DNA of 64,000 bases from NCBI GenBank assembly GCA_037783415.1, contig JAZGTN010000022.1, positions 5,363,501-5,427,500 of the forward strand, written 5' to 3'. This document shows positions 1 through 14,300 of this stretch, in pieces. The first letter of the stretch is position 1; each line of letters starts with the position of its first letter. The notes under the pieces were generated by a model. The model did no database searches. It had not been told where the DNA came from and worked only from the letters and a program-made list of their open reading frames with translations. A program made the translations under genes and the position numbers. Origin of the DNA: Leptasterias polaris (lineage: Eukaryota; Echinodermata; Asteroidea; Forcipulatida; Asteriidae).

Positions 1-277
1 AGTGACTCTTTTTACTAGACCTTGGGGATCCCCCGTCTTTGTACGCACTTCACGACGTCACTGGCGGACGTCATTGGTTACAAAAAAGAACCACACCGGA
101 TCTTGTCTCGAAATACACGTTATAGTTACAACTATGTAATTTAGAACGAGCAGTTGGATAAAAAAGCTGTGACAGCAGTAGTCTGGTCGTCAGCCCTCTA
201 CGTGTAGCGAGAAGTTATATCATTTGAGGTGAGGTGGGAATCAGACGGGGGGAAACAGTAGCAGACGCGATGTAGAA
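1..277 (+). promoter_or_regulatory. ell proximal promoter and 5' UTR (left edge cut by window)
   Basis: Two copies of GACGTCA lie at 54-60 and 67-73, and an inverted CCAAT box (ATTGG) follows at about 73-77. This is a common arrangement of CREB/ATF and NF-Y sites in TATA-less housekeeping promoters. I see no TATA box at a convincing distance. In the reading frame of ell a TGA at 230-232 precedes the ATG at 278, which supports that ATG as the start. The transcription start cannot be placed, and factor binding is inferred from motif similarity only. Confidence 0.5.
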
Positions 278-409
278 ATGGCGGACTTGGTCGCAAATAC
301 TCAATATGGTCTGTCGAGTAGCGCCCATTCCTGCCCAGATAAGACCGCTTTGCTGCTCAAACTCACAGATTCTTCACTCAAGGCAATCGAACGATACCAA
401 AAAGCAAAG
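278..409 (+). CDS. ell: ell exon 1 (residues 1-44)
   Basis: Encodes the N-terminus from MADLVANTQYGLSS to IERYQKAK. It matches the start of vertebrate ELL, including the YGLS and KLTDS motifs. The donor is GTAAGAG at 410 and the exon ends in phase 0. Confidence 0.95.
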
Positions 410-2334
410 GTAAGAGTTAGAAAATGTTGCGATCTGAATTACCAGGGTGAATTAGTGTGGCGTGTCGAACCGTATGTTTTCTTGATTGTGTTTTCACGTA
501 CACAATTAAAACCACACACAAGGCAATGGGGACGTTTTGTTACCGTTTGTTGCGACATCTTTTTAGTTCGCAAGACACCCTGTCCCTAGTTTACATTTTG
601 TAACTAGCCCTGCTCTATATAATACACCCATTATTTCCATTAACTTATTTTTCTACATGTGAAGGAAACAACATTTTAAAGGTTGAAATCTGCAATATGG
701 GTAAAAACTGAAACATAAGGTTTATCGCGAATAGCAAAATACCAAGAGAGGGCGCTGTTTTGCTTCGCATGATAGTGTAGTGAAAGGGGGCAACCCGGGA
801 ACTCGCGCACGACGACCGACTGTAGCATTTGCCCCCTCTGCCCTCCCATGATCCATTGCGATTCTGAATCGCGATAAACCTTGGCCAGGCTCTGGACAGG
901 AACATTAAAAAACAACAAAAACAAGGTTTTTAAAATTTAATTAATGAGTGAAACATCTATCTCTTTGCACTCAAAATATCGGGATGTCAGACAAACTTTC
1001 CTCCACTCATACAATCATCACCGCATCGCTGGGCCAGACCAGAAAGGCTAGTACTTAGAATAGTAGTAGTAGTAATGTTACGCAATTATTAGGTGAACAT
1101 AAAATAAAACACTGCCAAAACAAAACAAATTGAAAAGGGGCATTTGGTGAAATTTTACATGTTGTTTGAGACCCAGGTACTGAGCTTCTATTTTTTAGTG
1201 TAAGTCAAGTGCATTTTATTTAGTGCTATTAATTATTAAACATTTTGATTGAAAGCAGAAATGCTAGTGTAAGCAAAAATCAATATTGTAATTTTTTATT
1301 TTATTATTTTTTTTATGAGATATCGCCCAACTCACAAGGCCACGATCGGCCACTCAAGGTGAGGGCTACACATAACTGATTTGGGCTATCGACCCAAATC
1401 AATTGACACCAGGGGCACGTTGCCTCCTACTCCTGGGGCTGAAACAGGGTAATATTGAGTGAGTGCTGTATATACTCCTCTTTTTGAAATTCTGATGATT
1501 GTACTACTAACGTTAGCACCACGGGCAAACGTTTTGTCTCCCTATGCTTCGGCAATTTGCTATGATTTTTCGCACATTCCGCTTCCAGAAATTAACCAAA
1601 TTAAAAAAAATGAAATGAATGAATAACTGGAAAATCACGTAAAGTGGGATACTGTCTTCTCAGTACATCAAAGATGAAATACCTGGCTTTTAATTTGAAC
1701 CATATGGCTAGGTTAACATTATGGTCCTTTTTAAACCCTCGGTCTATCATAGCTTTTTGGTCTGTCATAGCCCTCCTCCGGTCAAAGGAACGGAACCAAA
1801 GGGGTATGATTGCAGCTACATAAAGGCCTTGTATAGAAATTAGAAAACCCATGGAAACATGACAAGTTGTTAATAAAACAGAAGCAAAAACCTTCCCTGA
1901 CAATTTTTGTAATTTAAGCATAAATGTGACGCAGGTTTTCATGAGAAAAGGATTTTAGTTTTTTCATTTGCCATCAACAGTTTTATTGTAATCACATGAA
2001 TTGTAAACCAAACCCTGTAGAATGTCCAATTTGTCATGATAATGATTTTCGACAATTAACGCAGTTGACTTTCTGTTGAATTGTCAATAAAACATTTAAA
2101 TGTTGTTTTGCAATGTATCAACTAATTTTATACATAGTTCACACAAATTGTAGTTAACCCAAAATGAAAGCTGCATTATTATCAAATTGACTGATAGCAC
2201 TAACAGCTGGTGTCATAAAAGATAAAACTCCTCATATTTACTGTATTGATTAAAAATCAACTGTGTATGTACTGCATACACTGCACAGCTCAGAACTTTA
2301 TTACATTTTTCCCTTAAATGGCCTGTCAGTGGGA

Positions 2335-2369
<35 letters not shown>

Positions 2370-5300
2370 TTATTGAATTTACATATCATGCTCTCTCCAT
2401 GACCAGCTTAAGGGTGTGTTACATTGAAATTCTTTATTCAAAACTATACTTAACCAGTTCGCTTTGAGATTAAAAATCGTTATATTCCACTACCCAAGCG
2501 GGATTAGTTTCAGTAAAAAGCAATTTTTGTTTGCCATTATTAGATTAATTTGTCAATGAAACACCATTTGGACAGCCATAAAAAAACATTTCTTGTTGAC
2601 CTTATTTCACAGATTTTAATGGCTCGTATTTATTTTTACGTTCTTGTTTCTGAAGTACACTCAGACCGGTGGAAAGTCATTATGTAATGGCTGATCAACG
2701 ACCCACACCCAGTCGAACATACGTCATCCCACAGAGAGATGAAAGGCCTCATATGACAATTATAATATTTCTTTTTTACAAAATTTGGGCTATGTATGTG
2801 GAAGGAACAGGTCTTTAAGAAAGGCATTATGTACAAATCCATCCAACGTATCCAATTGCTGTTTGCGATGCTTTTTAGACCAGGGCCACCAAACCATGAC
2901 AATAGGGACTCCATGAAACAGGCAATCTGCTACAGTGCATCACAACACGTGGCATGTTGACATGAATACCTGACTACTGCCAAAAATGCACAGAAAATCC
3001 AATGCCAGTTTATAAGACTGCTGCTGCGTGGTGCTTAAAGAGTTTTGCGCATTTCATCCTCCAAAGCAAACTGGTTAAGTAAACAAACTAGCATAATGTA
3101 AATCAAAAACAGTGAAAACACCAAAAGCCATCCTGATCCTAATCTATAAGACTCCTTCAGTATCTTTGGCTTGTCTCAAACGTACTTAACAATCTTAAAC
3201 TACTGGTTTGCATCATCCCAAAAGGGGACCTGACTGATTCACATAGCGTCAGTTTGGTTGCATTGAAGGCTTGCCCATGATGAATGTCTTTATTACACAT
3301 AGAAAGGTATGCCTAATCACATCACATACCAAGCATGGTTAGTTTGGACTGCTCAGTATTGATGATTACTATCCTGAACTGAAACCAGGACATCGTGTTA
3401 ACTAGAGCTAAGGGGTGTCTGGGTGTAGCTAGAGCAAACAGGTTTATGGGTGTCTTAGCTAGAGCCAAGGGTTGTGTGGGTGTCTTACATGTAGCTCGAG
3501 CTGAGGGGTGTGGGTGCCTGGTCTTTTGAGCTAAGGGTGCCTGGGTGTCTTACATGTAGCTAGAACTACATGTATGGGGTGTCTGTGTACACGTCTTAGC
3601 TAGAGCCAAGTGGTGTCTTGGTGTCTTAAGCCCTGTTCGCATTGGACTTATTTTGGGTAAACTAACCGAGCAAATGGGTAACTTAACCATTTTAAGTCCA
3701 ATGCGAACAGCCCAGGAAGTTTCCCTCCCAGGTAACTTACCCGACCCGAATGGGTAGTTTAACCGACCCACGTCTGCCCGGTTAAATTGACCAGGTCAGT
3801 TTACATGGACGGAAGCTCGGTTGCACTCACTGCATTCTCGCTGTCATGCACCCCGGTCAAAGGTCACTGCGATAGCGCCCTCTTGTGTTTGCCTTAAGTT
3901 AGTCGGTATAGTTTTACCGATCGCGTCGGTTAGTTTACCCACGTCATTAATCAAAGTGCGGACGCTGGTAAGTTTCCCTTTTTGGAATGTTAACCACTGT
4001 CTCGGTAAAACATTAATCCAATGCAAACACGGCTTTGTCTAAAGCCAAAGGGTGCCCAGGTGTCTCAGCTAGAGCCAAGGGTTGTCTGGGTTTCTTGGCT
4101 AGAGCCAAGGGGTGCCTTCGTGTCTTATGTAGAGCTAAGGGGTTTCTAGATGTTCTTGATGGATCTAGGCATTCTTGATGAATCTAGGCACTAAGCGAAA
4201 TCAAGCCCCAATGAAAGTTACTCAGCTGTTTACAAAAAAAGCACACAATGCCAAAAGTTCATTAAGCCATTAGTGATTTATTCATGAGTGACAGTTGAAG
4301 AAATATGAGCTGAAAATGGAGTAATCATGTTTCTCTCTCGCTCTCTGATGAAACATGACTTTCATTGGCATTAGCTTAATGTGTTTACTCAGGCGCGGTG
4401 GTTCAAAGATGTCAACTTTCTCAATAATGTCGGGGATAGTGTATGCAGTTACTAATAAGTCAAGTCAAATTAACACGGACTCGCACGCAAGCTGTGATAT
4501 CAAGGTACATGGCTCAGGTCTAATCACGCTTCTTTGATTGTGGCAAAAATAACCCTCATCATTGGTTTGATTTAGATGGATCCAGCGTTGTTAGTGTTAC
4601 TGTGGCAAGGTCCCCACTTGTGCCATCAAATTTAAGCTGGGTAGTGTTGGGGTGATAAAAATGGGGTGTTTGTGAATCGCTCATTTACTGAGGGGTGCCT
4701 GGAGTAATTGTGAAGCTTGGTATACGCACCATCAATTGCTTCTCTCCTTGTTATTGTTTTTGTTATTGTTGTTGTTGGTGTTTTTGTTGGGTTTTTTCTT
4801 ACATGGCATTTGTTATTTAAATCAGTCTTGGTTTTTGACAGATGTCCTTTGGCTATGTATTTTACATGTAGATCAATCAATGACAGTTTATGCAGAAAGA
4901 CAGACAGACAGACAGCCTGACAGAGAAACAGATGGGGAGACACTCCCACACACTTTTATCTACACATGTACTAACATGACTAGTAGTAGTACATTCACTC
5001 TGGGTGATTATGTCGCACCCCTATTTAGCTTTTACCAGGAGGTTAATGTTGGGAATGCACATTCCAAGAAACATTCCGTACATTATTCATGTTATTTACC
5101 TTTGTGCATACCCCATTTAAAAACAATTCTTGACAACATAATATACTGCGTTCAATACAGACCATTCTTTGATTGTAAAATACCTTTGACTATAGTAATA
5201 TGGACTTTGTTTTCCTTTGTTGTTTGGTTTTTTTGTATGTAAATTTCAAATTTCGACTGTAAAAACTAAAATCACACCTTACCAAAATTTCATTAAAAAT

Positions 5301-8300
5301 TAAAACAAATAAATAAGAAATTGAGCCATCTGAATCTGAATGATTGGTTTAAGTTGTAATAATCAAAAGCCACCGGGAGAGAGAATATTACTTCTGTTTG
5401 ACCCTCCTACCAACCACTCATTTGATTGAATTTGATTTAAATATATTTCATTGTTTTATGTTTTGTGTTAAATGCGCACAGAGGGTCTTGTATAAAAATT
5501 ACCAACTGAATTATTGTTAGTATTATTACACCGATGTGTCATGATTACTGTATGCTCTCTGAGTGCTGCAGGGTAAAGATACAATAGCCAGTCAAACTGG
5601 TGTCTTGACACTGGGCATGTACAGGAGTCACTCAAGTATAAGACACCAGGACCCAATTTCATGGCTCTGCTTACCATAAGCAAAGAATCAGCGCTTACTG
5701 AAGCAGGGAATTCCGAGCTTACATCAAGTGTATTTCACGGGTTAGCAGGGAACTTTTGCTTGTGCACTTGTGTAGTCCACGTTACTAGGCATTCTACGCT
5801 TACACAGCTAGTGCAGAAATTGGGCGCTTGCTCGGTAAGCGGAGAATGGTGATTGAAAGCGCAGAATTCGGCGGTAAGCAGAGCCATGAAATTGGGCCCT
5901 GCTCTTGAATCCATGTGGAATATTTTTCTGCTCGAAAAGCACTGTAAGGATAAAACTAAATACATGTAGTATTACACTAAATTTATAGAATTTAAACTGA
6001 ACAGTAGAACATATTGTTAAAATACACATGTTCCAATAATTTTGTATTAGTTATGATAATAAATTGGTAAATTTGTAATTCTGTAGTTTTTATATTTTCA
6101 ATGTATATTGACAATAAAATTTGACTATGGAATATTGAATTTATTGATTTGGAGGCCAGTAATGTGTTTAAATGACAAATTGAAACTACATCTGTGGAAA
6201 TTGTAATGAAAAACAACCCATAACATTTTAATTTCTATGTATATTAATTATTATATATTGTAAATTTGAATTAGCTAGCCAAGCAATATATTCAAATGTA
6301 AATTAGTGACAGAAGGTTTAGATAGGAAGTTTTGTTTGTCCATTGTCATTGTCAGGATCCCAATACTTAGTTGATATCAATTTGCCTTCACACGATTTCA
6401 AATTCAAATTTACAATTTAGTCATGTGTTGTTTACAATCCATTGTCAGTTCATCCATTTTGTTACCGTGTTTCTTGTTTTTAATTTAATGTAAACTCATT
6501 TGTGTTGGATGCAATTCACAAAGTACTTGTGTACATGTATGTGATTAAATTGCATATTTAATAATACTATAAACTCAGCACTAGTGTTGAATTAAACACA
6601 ATATTGTGTTTGAATGGCTAGCCATATTTTGAGATTAAAATTGCCAAATATGATGATTACACTTAAGACAATTATTTCATGAAAACCTGAGTGAAGTCTG
6701 AATGTTGAAAAACTGTTGGAAATCGCTCATGGTGTTTAGATGAAGTTTTTGAAGGTATTTACATGATGTTGTTTACAGCAGAAGGACAAACTCTAGGTGT
6801 CTATAAATTATACAGTATAGCGGAGGGCGAAATGGAGAACAATACCTGAAGTGAAGAGCTTGAATGGTGACCGGCCATGTTAGGGGACCAGTGATGTTCT
6901 TGGAATGTGACTTGCATTCCAGACACATTTTGTCTTTAATCGGTGTACATTGGTTGTTCGATCCCCATACCTTTCATTGATCTTTGACCAGCTGCTTGTA
7001 CTGAATGTGAACTGTGATTCCAAGACTGTCATATTACTCTTGACCTTTGACCAGCTGCTTATATGGAATGTGATCTGTGAACATCTTGGCTTACAAATTC
7101 TAAATGTACACGATGTACATCATGTATTTCAGATGCAGCAAATGCCAATGTATGTAGGTTAGATCTTCAAACTTTTGATTTATGAAGCGTAATTCCCCTT
7201 GCGTAGAAATTTCAGAGTTTAGCCCTAAATGAATCTTTAAAAGGGTGCATTTAATATGGAATAGGGGAATATTTATGACAAGAATGGTTTCCAAAAGACA
7301 TGAAACACTGTTAGTTTTATACTTTAGTGTGTGTAGATGTTAAACATACCCACACTATCAAACTAACTTGTGAAACTCATCAAAATAATGTGCACATGTT
7401 TTCAAGAAAAAACTTTGTTTTCAGACATTGACATGTTTATCACAAGATTGAAAACTAAATAAGGGTTATAGCGTCTTATGCAAACACAGTTTTTCTGAAA
7501 TCAACAATAAGCCCAAAATATTTTAAATTGGTTGAGACAAGTACAATTTAAACCAATCAAGATTTTTAATTAAGAATATAATCACTAAAAGCATACCATG
7601 TCTGATTTTCCGAAAAGATTGAAATCAGAGATAGATCTGTAATTAAAACCCATTGAGCAGATGATGAAACCGATACTCGGGACTGATAAAGAAACGTTCT
7701 TAGCAAGCACAAAGCTGTTATAGAAATGAGGATGAGAGTTTTGAAGAGAAAGCCTAGTGTGTTGCGAAACATGATAGGTGTCAATACGTAGGAATGCTAC
7801 CATACAATAGAAATGTTTGTCTAGCTCTACTCGTGCGGATTTCTGTCTACGTTTTTCGCATTTTGTACAATTTCAATGTAAATGGGGTTTGAGTTTAATT
7901 TTAATCAATCTTTTTTGTTGAGTTTGAGAAAAAATATTATCAACATTTAATAATTTGAAAGATTATTTTGTATGAATTTGATGCCATGACAGGGATGTGA
8001 TTTCTCTTTTTTTAACTGAAATCATTTTTTTTTGCCCCCCCCCCAAAAAGAAATATATATATATATTTTTTTTACTTACTTTAGATCAAATTCTTAAAAG
8101 AATGAAGATAAAACCATTATATGGCCCCAGATTGCAGAGTAGGGCTTTTAAAACCAACGATAAATGTAATTAATGGGCTTCGTGCTCGCATATTTTCGAG
8201 CTTGCAAGCTTTTGCGCTCAAGAGTTCTGTTTTTCAACAGCCTATCACATCCCTGCATGATCATTGCAGTTGTCATGAGATAAGTTGATGACAGTTTCAC

Positions 8301-11300
8301 TTGTTGTTAGTGCATGTTTGTTATTGAAAGCAAAAGAATGGTGCAAAAATACTGCTCTTTCATAAACATTGTCATCAATAGATCGATCCATTAAGCCCCG
8401 CCTCCTTACGAGTTGACCAATCACAGTCACGAAACCCGATCAACATTAGTGCAAAGATCACCAAACGGCTCAAATGGTGATCAGATTTCGCGGTTGTGAT
8501 TGGTCAATGAGAAATGGGCGTGGCTTAATGGATCGGTGTATTGCAACTGAATTAAACACAACTTTCTCCTTAATTGTTTTTATTTTTTCCTTTGAATTGA
8601 GGCAACTGTATCTGTACCTGTTCAGGATATACAGTTATCTACATCTACATGTTTCCAGTCAGGTTTGGCATGGTCATGGTGGTAGCACTGTGTCCTTCCA
8701 AGCATGAGATTAGAACCCTCGAAGGGATCACACTCCTTTTTTGTTTTTTGTTTTTTGTTTACAATTCAATCATCTTGCAAAAGAAATTATTAAACTTTAG
8801 ATAGGATTTTCTCACAAAAGTTTGCTTAGTGTATTTATTTTAATAAGGGCTACATGTAGATAGCTCAGTTGGTAGAGCGCCGGCACGTTCATCCGGAGGT
8901 CGTTGGTTCAAATCCCGCTCTAGTCAATTTTCTCTGTTCAACTCAAAATCATTTAAAATTTACCCAGTCAGTTTCTCTTGTGGTTTATTACATGTATATT
9001 TTAATGTCTGTGATCTAATTTTGTTCTTTCTGTTTTGTTTTTTTTCCGTTACAGGGACACATTCACAAGACACCTAGAATTCAATTTAAACTAGGCAAAG
9101 GGGTGAGTTTTTGAGTTGTGTGGTATTGTTGAGTCAGTGAGTGTTGAGAGATGGGAACCCATGATCAGCTGGAGTTTGGAGTTGCAGTTTTGGGATTACA
9201 AAATTAGGGTTATTACAAGGTTGGGAGTCTAGTAGGGGTGGATTTCACAAAGAGTTAGGACTGGTCTTATCTAGAGTATATGACGAGTTTTGTGAAATCG
9301 ATCTTAGGATCGATCTTAGCTAGGATCGATCCTATGTCTAGGACTAGTCCTAACTCCTAGGACTAGTCCTAAGTTAGGACTATCCTTTGTGAAATCCACC
9401 CATGGGCTTGATTTCACAAAGCGAGGTTCATATTGTAAAAAAACCAAAAACAATTCAGCCTCCTTAAGGCTGTGAAGCTTTTATTTCCGAAATAAACCAA
9501 CAACAATAAAAACAAAACAACAATTCATCGTACGATGAGTTGTCAGTACTACGGTAGTGATTTGTATTGTGACACTTTGCTTAGCATTTTAAGATTGATA
9601 CAGAGTTAAGATCAATCTCAGCTCTTTGTGAAAACGGCCCCAGGACTGGGGATATTTGGGGGGGATTTAGTGTTGGAATCTAGGGATAAACAGTTGGGAG
9701 TTGTGCATGTAGAAGCGGGAATTTAGTTTTAGGGTTTGTGTTTATAGATTTACATGTACATGTAAGTTGGTTGAATTTAGGTTATAGGGTAGGGGGTTTA
9801 AAGTTTAAGGTGTTTAGGTTGAGGCATCGGGTTTCTGGGTTCTGGCTTCCTTTGTCTCAGCCACAGGGTTAGGGTTCTGGGTTTAAGGATTCTAAATGCA
9901 TCTGGTGTTTTTTTATTTCATTAGATTTGTCAAGTTTAGTGAAATGTTGTCTGGTGCAGTTTCTACTCTATAGACATTATTAGAAACTCAGCTACATTGA
10001 ACGTTTTTGTCGCAATAAGGTTTTGTTTTCCTTTCCCTTTTGGAAATGCATCAGAATATGATATTCTATTTATTTTGGTGCAGTTGGTGCATGACGCCAA
10101 GTCTTCTGTACTAGAACTTTTATGAGTGACCTTCAGTTGTTATGGAAAGCTTGAATGAGATTTCATGGAAATCGTGCAAAAAGATATCATTGTATGGAGT
10201 TTCAGGAAATGTAAATGTAACAAGTTAAAGGAAAGTTGGATCTGGGTAATAACAATACAGTACGTAGGGTTTCGGTGTGTTTTTGTTAACTGACAGGAAA
10301 TTCCTGCAATGGTGTTGGTTTTACTGAGTGAAAATTATGCACCCTGAGCACACACAAGTTTACAGATGTATACATGCAAAATTAACAACAAATAGACACA
10401 TGTGATCTACACTGTACCAAATGTCGTAAGTAGGTCTTAGATTGGTAAATAATATTTTTTTTAATTAACGAGCCCCAAAACTGCAGTTTGAAGAAGGATT
10501 CAATTCAAAGTAATATGGTTTGGATACTTTTTCAACCCAAAACATTTGAATCTGTTTTCTCAGCAAGTAGACACTAATTTCAGCTGAAACTTTCACATGT
10601 GACTTTGATTGTATCTTTCCGTATAATTTTGCCTATATTTAAATCAGCATTTTGTAGACAAATAAACCAATTTATGACAGTACCCTTAATAAGTCTACAT
10701 GAATGCAGTCCAATATTGTATTGGTATTATACAGTCTTTTTGAGGGGGTGGAGGGTGGAATGCCTGCAGCTGGTGACCACCCTGTGTAAAAAACAACTTG
10801 TACAGCAGTGGGTGAATGTTTTGGTCTGTCCACAAATAAAACTGATAAGTTCAAATCAATTTGCTGTGAAAGGTTTGGAAGGTGCCTATTGATCATGTCA
10901 AAAGATATTGACATATATATCTGTCGACCAGAATTTTAGATGGAATTGTTTTGGTCACATGGTGGATTTGTTTTAAGTATTGTCTCTTGAAAACCCGTGG
11001 GAACTTCCTTCTTGTGATCTCAGCTGGACGTGACTCAGGTATGTGGTGACTCAGTGCTCTGTTTATAACGGATACAAACTCTGGGCAATGCACTCATTTT
11101 CTTAATCTTACAATGACTACGGTTCTAATAAAATCAAAGCAGATCAAAAATGTGTACTGGTTAGATTGAAGTTTTTATGCACAGTGTAATTGAAAGATGT
11201 CTGTTACTTCATATAACTTTTGTTAGGTTTTCAAGTAAGTTTTCTTGTGATTTATGTGTTTTGTAAATTTTTTATTTATCAGTTATTTTAACTCTTTCAG

Positions 11301-14300
11301 TGCCCGCTTTTGTTTTTGCCTTTTAAAATAAAATGCAATTTCTTTTAACAAGTTTTTCAAATTTCTATATGTACATGTATACAAAAAGTATTTCTCATGC
11401 TGATTTGTGTTGCCTTGGTACATCCCAAAGTCAAAACAATTTCTTGAGTGATAATGCCCTTTCGTAGTAACAGACCATATGGGGTGTACATGTACAAACA
11501 ATATGATTTATGACACTTTTTGAGTACATTAAACAAGATTGTAAATGTACGATAATGGCGTTTTTGGAATACATAAAATATATCGTACATGTATGAGCTT
11601 GGCACTGAAAGTGAAAGAGTTAATGTCCTTTTTAATGTATTCTAATGACGCTATCTAAGGAATTATTCCTATCATATTCAAGTTGCACTTTTGAAACCTT
11701 TTGAAAATACTGTATAGCACTGTTTGCCAAAATAACAAATTTGCTTATCAGTGGGCCAGGCATACCAATCTTAAATCCATGTTGGTGTTGTGTGACCATA
11801 GAGTGGAGGGTAGTGGAGGATGCAGGCCAGTAGGTCAGGGTGTAGCTGAAATGATGAGTATTAAAGTTAGTTGCAAAAAGTGTAGATTTCGGAGTTTGCA
11901 GGTTTCAAGTCCCGGTTTAGTCAATTTTTCTTTGCTCAACCTAATTTTTTTTACAAATTTACTAATTAATTTTCCTAATGGTATATTGCTTCAAAAATGT
12001 AGACTATAACACCACCTGTTCCCATAGCCATCACATTGCCATTGGGCCACCGCAAACTTCTCTAGCATGAGACAACTTGTCTCAGCATTTCAAAGTTCCA
12101 CTTTCTTTGAGAGAGAGATCTCCTAACATTACAAGGCCACGGACGGCCACTTCAAGGTGAGGGCTACACCTACATGTAACTGATTTGGGCTGTCAACCCA
12201 AATCAACTGTCACCAGGGACACGATGCCACCTACTCCTGGGGATGACAGAGGGTTACCCTCTTCACAGTCTGTAAGGATGTAGGCATGGGTATCATCCAC
12301 TAGGAGCGTGGCTGGTTGAGCAGAATGTACCACCTTCCCAACTTTGCTCTTTTTGGTTAACTTGAGAGTTGCAATTTCAGCAGTTCAATCTATTTCCTAC
12401 AATATATCTACTTCAAATTTCTATCTTGTGTTGACTGTTAACCTTGTTTTGCATTGCAGATCATAACAATACCAGTGAGAGAAAGCGGCGACAGTAACGA
12501 AGGATTTCGTGATTTTAAATTTACCGTTCAACCCTTGTCCGTACCATCAGGCAGCAGCTATGAGTGCATACAGCAATTCACAAAAAGGTCAGTGAATGAT
12601 CATCTATGTGTATCGAGCAGTGGTCATGGTGGTTTTCTGCATGAAATACCTTTTTTATGACAAGTCATGACTGAGCGGTCAAGCACACTGGACTCCAGCT
12701 CTGGTGTTTCTGATCAGCGGAATGTGGGTTCGAGTCCCGTTCTTGACACTTGTGTCCTTAGGCAAAGCACTTGACCATTATTGCTTTGTCCTGTTACATA
12801 GAATATTTTAACTTGTTCTCACAGAAAGGTACTCCTACTTAAACTTATACTATAGAAAAAGTAGAACTTGTAGATGACGATGATTATTCAAGGGCCAGGA
12901 AGATGGTTTAACTTAAACGTTTTTGTCTATGTCAACAACTTTAACAGTATTTGATCGTGATTGTGTTTTCAACCATTTTATAATTGATATGAATGTGTTG
13001 TTTTTCAATAGTAAAAATAGTCCAATAGTCCTAATAACAAAGTTCTGTTAAATCATTTGATTTGTTTTAGAAAAAATTGAATGACAGAAAGTAGCATGGA
13101 TGGTCTGATCATGGTCTTAACTGAATCATTGTGAATTGAAATTGACACTGTGTTCTTGTTTGCCTTTTCCATAGTAATGGTATACCCCACCTGGACTCAA
13201 TCAGCTGTATCAAGACTAAAGTACATGTCAGTGCAACGGAAGATGTGTATCAAACCACACAGGAGAAAATGAAATTAGCTGATGAAGAGCAGAAGAAGAT
13301 CAGGTATGCAAGTTTGTCAAAGTCCCATAGGAAGACTTGGTGCTAAGCAAGATTATCAACTAAGTAAAGATAAGCAGGGAACTAAGGAAAGAGAAAGTCC
13401 CATACAGAGACTTGGTGCTAAGCAAGATTATCCACTAAGTAAAGATAAAGTCCCATTGGCAGAATTGGTGCTAAGCAAGATTATCAACTAAGTAAAGAGA
13501 AAGTCCCATTGGCAGAATTGGTGCTAAGCAAGATTATCAACTAAGTAAAGAGAAAGTCCCATTGGCAGAATTGGTGCTAAGCAAGATTATCAACTAAGTA
13601 AAGAGAAAGTCCCTTTGGCAGAATTGGTGCTAAGCAAGATTATCAACTAAGCTTTGGGACGCTAGGTTTCAGGAGGTAACATGTACTTGGTAAGTGTCCG
13701 TTGTTTATGAAATTCTGGGCAAATTTCCTAGAACAATCATGTTCCTGGTAAAGTCTACCACAACCTTGTGTTCCTGAAAGTCTTCCATTTCACCAGGGCC
13801 CAATTTTATGGCTCTGCTTACCGCCGAATTCTGCGCTTGCGATCACCATTCTACGCTTACCGAGCAAGCACTGAATTTCTGCGCTAGCTGTGTACAGTAA
13901 GTGTAGAATGCCGATTCCTTGCTTACAGTCAGCAGAGCCATGAGATTGGGCCCAGGTATGAATCGATCTCTAGGCAAGAATTAAACTTAGACAAACTATA
14001 CTTCATACTACATCATACAAGCCGTCCTCCAAAAAGAAAAACAGCATTGAAAAGCCACAAGCATCAATATTTTTATGCTAGCTTACACTTTTAAGTTGGG
14101 GATAGACAAAAACTAGCATACCTACTCTCCCAGAGAATAACCTTAACTCTGTAAATAAAGTTTGACCCACCTCTGGGGGTTATGTAACCCCAGCAGTGTC
14201 CTGTATGTAATGTCATACACTTTAAGCTGTAAAATTACTGCATTTCTTTAGAATTGCAAATACAAATTCTAGAAACAAGGACTGCAGTCAAGGCACACAC

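Larger units (their letters stand above)
410..9054. other. ell intron 1 (8.6 kb)
   Basis: It contains the MITEs, SINEs and minisatellite listed separately. I see no other coding exon. The stretches 410-1297, 1460-2335, 2372-3400, 4190-5648, 5900-8383 and 8540-8845 hold AT-rich unique-looking DNA with short homopolymers, a GACA microsatellite near 4899-4913 and an AT microsatellite near 8050-8070. Confidence 0.8.
9103..12459. other. ell intron 2 (3.4 kb)
   Basis: Holds two TTTCACAAAG-type MITEs, a TTAA-flanked piggyBac-like MITE, SINE remnants and a telomere-like G-rich stretch at about 9700-9900. The remainder, about 9900-11287, is AT-rich with nothing recognised. Confidence 0.8.

Noticed and set aside
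8846..8920. Possible functional tRNA gene
   Set aside because: A- and B-boxes are present but the acceptor stem does not pair and the sequence continues into a body shared with other SINE copies.
9700..9900. Interstitial telomere-like DNA (several TTAGGG-like words)
   Set aside because: The words are irregular and interrupted; only one or two exact TTAGGG units occur.
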